This document shows, piece by piece, positions 1 through 5,313 of a stretch of DNA of 5,313 nucleotides (position 1 is its first letter; each line of letters starts with the position of its first letter). Origin of the DNA: Methanosarcina sp. GTDB lineage: Archaea; Halobacteriota; Methanosarcinia; Methanosarcinales; Methanosarcinaceae. The stretch covers positions 432 to 5,744 of the forward strand of contig PMJC01000100.1 of assembly GCA_003157235.1 (NCBI GenBank). The letters run 5' to 3'. The notes under the pieces were generated by a model, which was not told the origin of the DNA, did no database searches, and saw only the letters and a list, made by a program, of their open reading frames with translations. The position numbers and the translations under genes are program-made.

Positions 1-1292
1 GGAATGTTTTTCCTGTGAAAATAAGCAAGATTTGCAATTATTTCGATTTCTTCAGGCTGAAAACCTGGAAGATTGCTCTCCTTTATTAGGTGATAAGCAT
101 GGGCCTGATGGGTGTCATATGAGATAAATGTCCCGATATCGTGCAGAGTTGAACCATACTCAAGAAGCTCCCTTTCTCCATCCCTAAATTCATATATTCC
201 TAGCGTTTGAATACTGTCATATAGTTCAAGGGCCAGGTTAGTGACAATATGGGCATGTTCTTCATCAAAGTTGCAGGCGAGTCCAAGCTGCATAATACTG
301 CGCTTTCGTACAGACATGTGAGTAATCATGTAGGAAAATTCGCTTTTTGAGATGTAATCTACGAGTAGGCCTTCTCTTAATCCGAGTTTACTGACCATTA
401 TCTTGGAAAGTCCCAGCTCTCTCATCAAAGTCTCGATAATCGCAGCTCCTGAGATTATAATATCTGCTCTCTGTGAATTGATTCCAGGAAAGTTGCGTCT
501 TTCTTCAAGGGATAAGGAGCACATATCTTTAACAATCTTCTTCAAGTCTTCATATTCTAGCTTCTCATAGTTTTCATAGGTTGTCTTGTGAAGGTAAACA
601 AAAGCGATTCTGGCAAGATTTTCTATGGTTCCTGAACTTCCAACAGCGTAGCATATTCTGTATTTGGAAAGCTCTTTTATTGCATTTACAGTCTTGCTTC
701 GGACATAAAGCTTAATTTGTTCATACTGTTCTTCTGAAATAGGACCCGTCTCATCCGGGATGAACATATTTGTCAGACGAACAGCCCCAAGGTTAAGGGA
801 GTCAAGGAAATAATACTGCCTTTGGTCCCCGATAGACACTTCAGTACTCCCACCTCCGATGTCAATGAAGAGGGCTTTTGAATCTCCGAGCCGGAGCCCG
901 CTTGCAACCCCTAAGTAGATCAGACGGGCTTCTTCAGTTCCTGAAATCGTGCAGACCTCAAGGTTTGCCTCCTTTTTCAACAGTTCGAGAAATTGAACCT
1001 TATTGCTTGCATCCCGAGTCGCCGATGTAGCTACTGCTACAACTTCTTCTGTCCTGTAAGCCCTTGAAAGTTCCATTAATTTTTTGCAGACAATAACTGA
1101 GCGTTCCATCGCCTTAGGTTGCAGAATTTTATCTATGAATTCCTTGTCACCAAGCCGGACGGTCTCCTTCTGCTTGGTCAGGGACTGGTAGGACCCATTT
1201 GGATTAATCCGGACCAGGAGGAGTCTGATAGAGTTAGTCCCGATATCTATAAATGCAACAACCCGGCCTTCAGAATTTGTATTAGGTTCCAT
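1..1292 (-). CDS. ppx: Exopolyphosphatase, Ppx/GppA family (3' end outside window)
   Basis: This enzyme hydrolyses terminal phosphates from polyphosphate; the related GppA activity on pppGpp cannot be excluded. The window holds 430 codons from the ATG at 1290-1292. The sequence shows the actin-like ASKHA fold: phosphate loop 1 FIDIGTNSIRLLLV at residues 14-27, SGTEEARLIYLG with the glutamate pair 120-121 (the region of the E. coli catalytic Glu121), the second loop FIDIGGGSTE at 142-151, and GSSGTIE at 218-224. An HD-like C-terminal domain follows, with LHDIG at 383-387 and YFHRK at 424-428, aligning with YHRK of E. coli Ppx. Family members run to roughly 500-550 residues, so about 70-120 are missing at the left edge. 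The start is firm: an in-frame TAG lies two codons upstream and an AGGTG ribosome site precedes it by 7 bases. It follows ppk on the same strand but 1.2 kb away, so it probably has its own promoter. A CCGAAATTTAGA stretch near 1499-1510 (minus strand) is a weak BRE/TATA candidate. Confidence 0.95.
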   Translation of the reverse strand, partial: MEPNTNSEGRVVAFIDIGTNSIRLLLVRINPNGSYQSLTKQKETVRLGDKEFIDKILQPKAMERSVIVCKKLMELSRAYRTEEVVAVATSATRDASNKVQFLELLKKEANLEVCTISGTEEARLIYLGVASGLRLGDSKALFIDIGGGSTEVSIGDQRQYYFLDSLNLGAVRLTNMFIPDETGPISEEQYEQIKLYVRSKTVNAIKELSKYRICYAVGSSGTIENLARIAFVYLHKTTYENYEKLEYEDLKKIVKDMCSLSLEERRNFPGINSQRADIIISGAAIIETLMRELGLSKIMVSKLGLREGLLVDYISKSEFSYMITHMSVRKRSIMQLGLACNFDEEHAHIVTNLALELYDSIQTLGIYEFRDGERELLEYGSTLHDIGTFISYDTHQAHAYHLIKESNLPGFQPEEIEIIANLAYFHRKNI

Positions 1293-1362
1293 TGACTAGC
1301 ACCTGAATGTACTGTTTTTTGTTTTCATTGAAGGGGTCAAGAGACTCTAAAATCAGTTTCAT
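1282..1362 (-). CDS. Possible 26-aa small ORF overlapping the ppx start
   Basis: An ATG at 1360-1362 opens a 26-codon frame beginning MKLILESLDPFNENKK and ending VLVNGT, with a TAA at 1282-1284. It overlaps the first 11 bases of ppx in another frame, so its ribosomes would end just past the ppx ATG and could couple translation to ppx. An in-frame TGA lies four codons upstream of the ATG, so the frame is not the tail of a longer gene. No convincing Shine-Dalgarno site precedes it; only GAAAGA is near. The peptide has a mixed, protein-like composition but matches no family I know. A chance ORF is a real possibility, and conservation of the frame would decide. Confidence 0.25.
   Translation of the reverse strand: MKLILESLDPFNENKKQYIQVLVNGT
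1300..1304 (-). promoter_or_regulatory. Ribosome binding site of ppx
   Basis: The minus strand reads AGGTG, seven bases before the ATG at 1292. It matches the GGAGGTGAT consensus complementary to the 3' end of archaeal 16S rRNA. Together with the in-frame TAG at 1296-1298 it fixes the ppx start. Confidence 0.7.
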
Positions 1363-1534
1363 AATATTCTTTCAGACTTTTACTCTATTTTAGATTTATT
1401 TTCTCCTGGTTTTTACTTTCTATTTATGTAAAATTGTAAGTTCAAAAAACTCTGCTCATCTGAGGTTTTAATAAGAGAAAGGTTGAGATCGGAAAAAATC
1501 TAAATTTCGGTTGTGTACACAGCTGCAAGAAATA

Positions 1535-2016
1535 TTAGATGTTCATTCCCCTGCTCTGGATGTAAAGGAATAATTCAAAATCAAATATTTTCACTTGCTT
1601 CATGATTTTTTTCTTTTGGTTTTCAATATAATTTTTAAAGAAATCGGAAGTTGCACAATTATTCACAGTTTCTATGTAACCTACATCACTTCACAGTTCA
1701 TCGTCTAATAACTTTTTTTAAATCACATAGTATTCTTTAAAGATTTTTTTATTTGATACTTTTTCTAATCTGCATGAATCTTGAAATAAAATATTTTGGT
1801 TCAGTATTCAACGAAAAGATGTGCATGATCATTATTACCGATTAAATCAAACTTAAAAAAGCATCTTTTACCAATTTCAAAGTATACATATCTCAAATAA
1901 TTTATTATGCCACTGTCTAAACTAAATTTTTTATGATAGTTCGTACAAAAAACTATTTGATATCTTATTTTATATGCACAATGGTTTACATGCTGTAATT
2001 CTATTTTATATTACAA
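1535..2016 (-). pseudogene. tnpA: Decayed IS200/IS605 TnpA transposase (HUH/Y1)
   Basis: Minus-strand translation gives an IS200/IS605 TnpA broken over three frames. Frame A (2010 to 1804) has AYKIRYQIVFCTNY and NNDHAHLFVEY, including the HUH metal-binding motif (His-Ala-His, 1819-1827). Frame B (1805 to 1752) continues with EPKYFISRFMQIRKSI. Frame C (1750 to 1535) has IFKEYYVI, SDVGYIETV, ATSDFFKNYIENQ and KQVKIFDF, with the catalytic-type Tyr of YIENQ at 1628-1630. The order and spacing fit a complete protein of about 140-150 residues. It is dead: there are frameshifts near 1805 and in the A-run 1744-1750, and in-frame stops at 2011-2013, 1718-1720 and 1691-1693, the last where family members have Trp. 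TTG-TAA at 2011-2016 probably replaces ATG-AAA of the original start. No TnpB partner is visible. The family call is firm from the motifs; the exact ends are uncertain. Confidence 0.88.
1545..1571. repeat. Imperfect hairpin at the 3' side of the tnpA relic
   Basis: ATTCC at 1545-1549 pairs with GGAAT at 1567-1571, with an inner CC/GG pairing around TGCTCT. It lies just past the KQVKIFDF end of TnpA, where a right-end hairpin of an IS200 element would be. The role is inferred from position alone. Confidence 0.3.
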
Positions 2017-2069
2017 AGGTAGCTTAAGATATAAATCAGTTAGTTAATAAAGGGTCTCGGGAAGTTTCC

Positions 2070-2085
2070 ATCTTCGCAGCAAGAT
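2070..2085. repeat. Hairpin at the 5' side of the tnpA relic
   Basis: ATCTT (2070-2074), the loop CGCAGC, then AAGAT (2081-2085) form a perfect 5-bp stem about 55 bases before the degenerate tnpA start. This suits a left-end hairpin of the dead element. A short stem in AT-rich DNA could also be chance. Confidence 0.3.
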
Positions 2086-2145
2086 TTGGGGTATTCGACT
2101 GAAATAAAAATGCCTGTATGATAAGTAAAAAGGAACCAGGAATAG

Positions 2146-2162
2146 AAAAAAAGTAATAAAAA
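2146..2162 (-). terminator. Possible T-tract terminator downstream of ppk
   Basis: On the minus strand five T, ATTAC and seven T follow one another inside a pyrimidine-rich stretch about 340 bases past the ppk stop. Archaeal RNA polymerase terminates at such T-runs without needing a hairpin. A shorter T5 tract at 2474-2478, only 23 bases past the stop, is an earlier candidate. Neither is proven. Confidence 0.3.
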
Positions 2163-2500
2163 GGAAGGGAAACTATCGTTAACTCAACAATTAACTGCAA
2201 TTTTCAAGGTATTGACTACGGTTATTGTTGTTTATATTTGTAAATATTTCCGAAATTGACTAAAAATTTTTCATTTATAGTAAACTCACGAATTGATTAT
2301 AATTCTCAAAAATATACAAGTGAAAGGACGTAAAGGATCAAATTTTCCTTTTTCCCATGCTTTCCTTCGTTCAACTTTGCGTTTATGATTAATGGAGATT
2401 TTATGCACTTGAAATAAATACGTTTTTCGAAGTTTTTGAAGTGTAAATTTTTACTGTGGGATTATAACTAAGCAAAAATAGATAACAGGAGATATTTTTT

Positions 2501-4639
2501 TCAGTCTTTCTGAGGAATCAGATCCCAGCTTTTACTATTCTCAAGCATCCATAACTGAGAATCCAGTTCTTCTTCTTCAGGCTTTGGGTGAATCATTTCA
2601 GTCCTGCCGTTAGGAAGCAACAAACGGGTTTTTACGTTATCTTTCAGTTGAATACCAAGTATGACATCCCTTACAATAGGAATGTATGCAGTTGATATGG
2701 GGAAGAGAATTTCTACTCTGTTGTCCAGATTACGTGGCATTAGATCAGCACTTCCCATAAAAATTTCTTCTTTTCCTCCGTTCCTGAAATAGTATGCTCT
2801 GGAGTGTTCAAGAAAGCGGCCAACTATTGAAGTAACCCTTATTTGTTCACTGAGTCCATATATACCGGGTCTGAGGCAGCAAATTCCTCTGATAAGAAGG
2901 TCTATCTTTACTCCGATGCGAGAAGCTCTATAAAGTTCCCGGATACACTGATCATCCACTAGAGAATTCATCTTGAGGATCATATGCCCATTTCCATACT
3001 TTTCGTGCATGTCAATCTCGCGCCTGATGCGCTCAAGAATTTGGTGCCTGAGGTCCTGAGGGGCAACAAGGAGCTTGATATAATGATCCTTTTTCGAATA
3101 ACCTGTAAGAGCATTAAAAAGGTCAGAAATATCCTTACCTATAAATGAGTCACTTGTCAGATAGCCAAAGTCGGTATAGAGTTTTCCTGTGACAGCGTTA
3201 TAGTTTCCTGTACTCATATGCACATAATACTTGATTCCTTCTTTTTCGATCCTGACTACTAAGCACATCTTAGCATGAGTCTTACGCCCAGGGAAACCAT
3301 AGGCAACGTGAACGCCTTTACGCTCAAGTTCTTTTGCCCAACCTATATTGTTCTCCTCGTCAAAGCGGGCTTTAAGTTCCACTAGAACTGCAACTTGTTT
3401 TTTTCTGACTGCAGCTTTCATCAGAGCCTGAATGATCCTGGAGTTGTCATCTACCCTGTATAATGTCATTTTGATTGTAACAACATCTGGATCATCGGCA
3501 GCTTCTTCCACGAAATCAATTACCGATTCGAAACTATCATAGGGGTGATAGAGGAGAACATCTCTCTTTTTAAGGACCGTAAAAATATTTTTCTTATCAA
3601 TCAATTGAGGATGTTTCCTCGATTCGAAGGGCTTGTATTTGAGCTCAGGGCGGTTGATCTGCGTAAGGTTATTGAGACTTGAAAGGCCCAGAGGGGCTGC
3701 CGATTTGAACATGAGAGAAGCATTAAGGCCCAGGTTCTTAAGGAGAATATCATAGACTTTAGGGGGCATTGTATAGTCAATTTCGAGTCTAACAGCTGGC
3801 CCAAAGTAGTTTATCCCAATCCTCTGCTTTACAGCAGTCAAAAGATCTTTATCCCCATCTTCATCGAATCCGAGGTCTGCATCTCGTGTGATTCTGAATG
3901 GATAAGCTCCTAGGATGTGCTGCCCAGGAAATAGGATGTCAAGATTTGCAGCAATGAGTTGTTCAATCCACACAAAACGACCGGTTTTAAAATTCTCAAA
4001 ACTTGAAGTTGTTTCTTTCCCACCATCCTCAGGAACTAAAATCATCCTCTTGAACATTGGAGGTATTTTGACCCTCGCAAAACGCTCTCCATATTCAGGA
4101 TCATCAATAAGTACTGCCAGGTTAATGCTCAGGTTCGAGATGTGTGGAAAAGGGTGTCCTGAATCGAAGCCTAGAGGGGTAAGTAAAGGGAAAATGCTTT
4201 TTTCAAAGTAATCTCTGAGCCATTCTCTATCCTTTTCAGGCAGTTCAAAGTAGTTTAAACATTTAATACCATTTTCTCTAAGGGCGGGCTCAAGCACCTC
4301 ATTCCAGCAGCTGTCATTGAGAGGAAGCTGCCTAATAAGTTCTTCCCGGATGATATGAAGTTGTTGTTGAGCGAGCTCAACGTTTAGATTTTCTTTTATT
4401 CTTTCTGTTATTTTCTTGTGAACTCCTGAAACCCTGACCATAAAAAATTCGTCGAGGTTGCTCCCAAAAATGGAAAGGAATTTGATCCTCTCAAGTAGTG
4501 GATTATGCTTGTTGAAAGTCTCTTCTAATACCCTGTTATTGAACTGAAGCCAGCTATATTCGCGATCTGTATACAGACAGGGATCACTGAGGTCAGACAT
4601 GCTGGAAACTTCTACCCGATTCCCTTCAAAATCATCCAT
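2501..4639 (-). CDS. ppk: Polyphosphate kinase (PPK1)
   Basis: PPK1 reversibly transfers the ATP gamma-phosphate to a growing polyphosphate chain through a phosphohistidine. The 712 residues cover the whole family. The N-terminal domain opens with DREYSWLQFNNRVLEE (25-40) and SNLDEFFMVRVSG (60-72). The head domain includes TPLGFDSGHPFPHISNLSIN (154-173). Two phospholipase-D-like C-terminal domains follow. Key residues all sit exactly 20 positions past their E. coli counterparts: Arg395 (TLYRV) and Arg425 (KARFDE) for Mg/phosphate, His455 (KTHAK), the phosphorylated histidine, and His612 (FLEHSR), the second catalytic histidine. The enzyme should be active. The ATG at 4639 is the first start after the in-frame TAG at 4733-4735 and has a weak AGGT site (4645-4648). 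Met14 at 4600 would begin close to the usual family N-terminus but lacks a ribosome site, so the first is preferred. It is followed on the same strand, 1.2 kb on, by ppx. PPK1 is uncommon in archaea, so ancient transfer from bacteria is plausible. Confidence 0.98.
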   Translation of the reverse strand: MDDFEGNRVEVSSMSDLSDPCLYTDREYSWLQFNNRVLEETFNKHNPLLERIKFLSIFGSNLDEFFMVRVSGVHKKITERIKENLNVELAQQQLHIIREELIRQLPLNDSCWNEVLEPALRENGIKCLNYFELPEKDREWLRDYFEKSIFPLLTPLGFDSGHPFPHISNLSINLAVLIDDPEYGERFARVKIPPMFKRMILVPEDGGKETTSSFENFKTGRFVWIEQLIAANLDILFPGQHILGAYPFRITRDADLGFDEDGDKDLLTAVKQRIGINYFGPAVRLEIDYTMPPKVYDILLKNLGLNASLMFKSAAPLGLSSLNNLTQINRPELKYKPFESRKHPQLIDKKNIFTVLKKRDVLLYHPYDSFESVIDFVEEAADDPDVVTIKMTLYRVDDNSRIIQALMKAAVRKKQVAVLVELKARFDEENNIGWAKELERKGVHVAYGFPGRKTHAKMCLVVRIEKEGIKYYVHMSTGNYNAVTGKLYTDFGYLTSDSFIGKDISDLFNALTGYSKKDHYIKLLVAPQDLRHQILERIRREIDMHEKYGNGHMILKMNSLVDDQCIRELYRASRIGVKIDLLIRGICCLRPGIYGLSEQIRVTSIVGRFLEHSRAYYFRNGGKEEIFMGSADLMPRNLDNRVEILFPISTAYIPIVRDVILGIQLKDNVKTRLLLPNGRTEMIHPKPEEEELDSQLWMLENSKSWDLIPQKD

Positions 4640-4641
4640 AA

Positions 4642-4686
4642 CTAACCTATCAAAATCTGCACACTGAATGGGGAAGTTACGCTCAT
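4642..4686 (-). CDS. Possible 14-aa leader ORF abutting ppk
   Basis: An ATG at 4684-4686 opens MSVTSPFSVQILIG and stops at TAG 4642-4644, two bases before the ppk ATG. GTGAT at 4691-4695, four bases before this ATG, fits the archaeal anti-Shine-Dalgarno better than the AGGT in front of ppk. Ribosomes finishing here could restart on ppk. The ORF is very short and may be chance; conserved position and frame in relatives would be needed. Confidence 0.25.
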   Translation of the reverse strand: MSVTSPFSVQILIG

Positions 4687-4719
4687 TGCTATCACGCGTA
4701 ATCTGGGTTTTGTACTTCT

Positions 4720-4760
4720 TCAGATTTATTTTCTAAAATAATAAAAATCTGATAAGATTT
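4720..4760 (-). promoter_or_regulatory. Two mutually exclusive hairpins in the ppk leader
   Basis: Read as ppk mRNA, AAATCT (4760-4755) pairs with AGATTT (4750-4745) across the loop TATC, and a T-rich run (TTTTTATTATTTT) follows: a terminator-like shape. The same middle segment, as TCAGATTT (4752-4745), can instead pair perfectly over 8 bp with AAATCTGA (4727-4720). Only one stem can form at a time, as in an attenuator. The stems are AT-rich and weak, so function is speculative. The segment lies about 80-120 bases before the ppk start. Confidence 0.3.
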
Positions 4761-4917
4761 CTTTGTGTTCGATAATTAAATTCTAGTGCTGATAATCACC
4801 CGATTTTATGCTTAAAGAGAAGGATAGCCCCAAAATCCATTTTAACAACCGGGGATAATTGTTTGTAAAAAAATTTCCTAAATTGCAATCGATCCTTTCT
4901 AGTCAAAGTTTCGGTTT

Positions 4918-4926
4918 CTTATATAA
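4918..4926 (-). promoter_or_regulatory. Candidate TATA box for ppk
   Basis: The minus strand reads TTATATAAG, a good archaeal TATA-like box, although the bases before it (CCCCCTAAA) are not a clear BRE. Initiation about 25 bases on would give a leader of roughly 255 bases; long leaders are usual in Methanosarcina. Other AT-rich boxes exist, for example TTTATATC at 5113-5120, so this is the best of several. Confidence 0.35.
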
Positions 4927-5061
4927 TTTAGGGGGGGTCTATGTTTTTTCAATAAGTTAACAACATTATCTGTTTCGTATATCAGTTAAGGAATATCTTC
5001 TTAATTTATGATTGGCCATGCAGTGGCACTAGCAACGATATATCTTTTTTGCCATATAATT

Positions 5062-5090
5062 TATCAAAACCCTATGGACATAGATTGATA
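5062..5090. repeat. Nested inverted repeat upstream of ppk
   Basis: TATCAA (5062-5067) and TTGATA (5085-5090) flank an inner pair CTATG (5072-5076) and CATAG (5079-5083), giving a two-tier hairpin with a small bulge. Both arms are perfect. It lies outside the expected ppk transcript and could be an operator, a hairpin of mobile DNA, or chance. Confidence 0.35.
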
Positions 5091-5313
5091 ATCACAACTA
5101 TATAGACTTTTGGATATAAAGAATTGTTAGATTTTCTGGAACATGCTTTGACACTCCTGGACTACCAATCAGCTGAAGACTAAGTAACTTCTTGGTTCAT
5201 TCCTTTCTCTTTTGAAAACAAGTCCCCAAGTCCCTCCTCCGCATTCCAAGGGTATCAGATTCCAATTAGATTTTGATCAATGAGAGCGGATTTTTGTGAT
5301 GTTAATTGCAGTA

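Larger units (their letters stand above)
1540..2090 (-). mobile_element. Remnant of an IS200-like element
   Basis: The tnpA relic implies an old IS200/IS605 insertion. Such elements lack terminal inverted repeats and carry subterminal imperfect hairpins instead. Two hairpins bracket the relic, at 2070-2085 and 1545-1571, at distances compatible with a single-gene IS200-type element of about 0.6-0.7 kb. They are candidates only: the sequence is too degraded to recognise cleavage sites or a target tetranucleotide, so the boundaries given are approximate. Confidence 0.45.
2017..2500. other. AT-rich noncoding gap downstream of ppk
   Basis: No gene is supported here. The longest frame is a plus-strand run without start or ribosome site around 2145-2255, which includes AIFKVLTTVIVVYICKYF; it stops and matches nothing I know. 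Other contents are a small inverted repeat GTTAA/TTAAC (about 2179-2196), AT-rich palindromes such as AAAAATTTTT near 2263-2272, and several minus-strand T-tracts. The part nearest 2016-2090 may belong to the dead IS200 element. The rest is probably the ppk 3' untranslated region and spacer. Confidence 0.6.
4640..5313. other. Upstream region of ppk without an assignable gene
   Basis: This stretch holds the ppk leader and promoter candidates, a second tiny minus-strand ORF (4796-4840, MDFGAILLFKHKIG, no ribosome site), a run of seven G at 4931-4937, and the nested repeat at 5062-5090. From about 5093 to the right edge the base composition is less AT-rich. Minus-strand frames there give short protein-like runs (WNAEEGLGDLFSKEKG; LIGSPGVSKHVPENLT) that sit in different frames and are not part of any open gene. 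They may be remains of a decayed gene, but I do not recognise a family. Confidence 0.5.

Noticed and set aside
1512..1521. Perfect palindrome TGTGTACACA as a possible operator
   Set aside because: Ten bases in one copy with no partner site; too little to call a binding site.
2017..2500. tnpB partner of the tnpA relic
   Set aside because: No zinc-finger CxxC pairs or RuvC-type motifs were found in either strand, and the space is too short for a full tnpB.
3601..3804. 67-codon minus-strand ORF inside ppk
   Set aside because: It overlaps ppk in another frame, within a conserved part of the kinase, and has no recognisable domain.
3915..4211. 98-codon plus-strand ORF opposite ppk
   Set aside because: It is antisense to the well-supported kinase, has odd composition and shows no family motif.
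4811..4856. CCCC/GGGG pairing as a stem-loop in the ppk leader
   Set aside because: Only four pairs with a loop of about 20 bases and no extension of the stem.
5008..5088. 26-codon plus-strand ORF beginning MIGHAVALATIYLF
   Set aside because: The ribosome-like AAGGA is about 15 bases away, too far, and the frame runs through the nested repeat; probably chance.
5297..5304. GTGATG-like C box of a C/D guide RNA
   Set aside because: It does not complete RUGAUGA and no D box (CUGA) lies at suitable spacing.
1..5313. CRISPR array, tRNA or rRNA
   Set aside because: No regularly spaced direct repeats, no cloverleaf with TTCGA-type arm, and no conserved rRNA blocks were seen.

Overview
The window carries a two-gene polyphosphate module on the minus strand, read right to left. 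Polyphosphate kinase PPK1 (2501-4639, complete) comes first. An exopolyphosphatase of the Ppx/GppA family (start at 1292, running off the left edge) follows. PPK1 builds polyphosphate from the gamma-phosphate of ATP, and Ppx removes terminal phosphates from it, so together they make and drain a phosphate and energy store.

The setting looks like a methanogenic archaeon of the Methanosarcina type. The genes have moderate GC, while the long gaps between them are very AT-rich. The ribosome sites match the archaeal GGAGGTGAT consensus, a TATA-like box lies upstream of ppk, and there is debris of an IS200/IS605 element. This assignment is inference: no rRNA or methanogenesis gene is present, and PPK1 and Ppx themselves are bacterial-type families.

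Layout from left to right: 1-1292, ppx without its C-terminal end. 1293-1534, a short leader with a possible 26-codon ORF overlapping the ppx start. 1535-2016, a badly decayed IS200/IS605 tnpA (HUH/Y1 transposase) readable only by joining three frames. 2017-2500, AT-rich noncoding DNA with a hairpin that may be an end of the old element and T-tracts suited to ending ppk transcription. 2501-4639, ppk. 4640-5313, the ppk upstream region, with a possible 14-codon ORF ending two bases before the ppk start, two mutually exclusive hairpins, a TATA-like box and a nested inverted repeat. No gene could be assigned at the right edge.

The points most worth following up are the tnpA relic lodged between ppk and ppx, the short ORFs abutting both start codons, and the alternative hairpins in the ppk leader. 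I found no convincing new multi-gene system.
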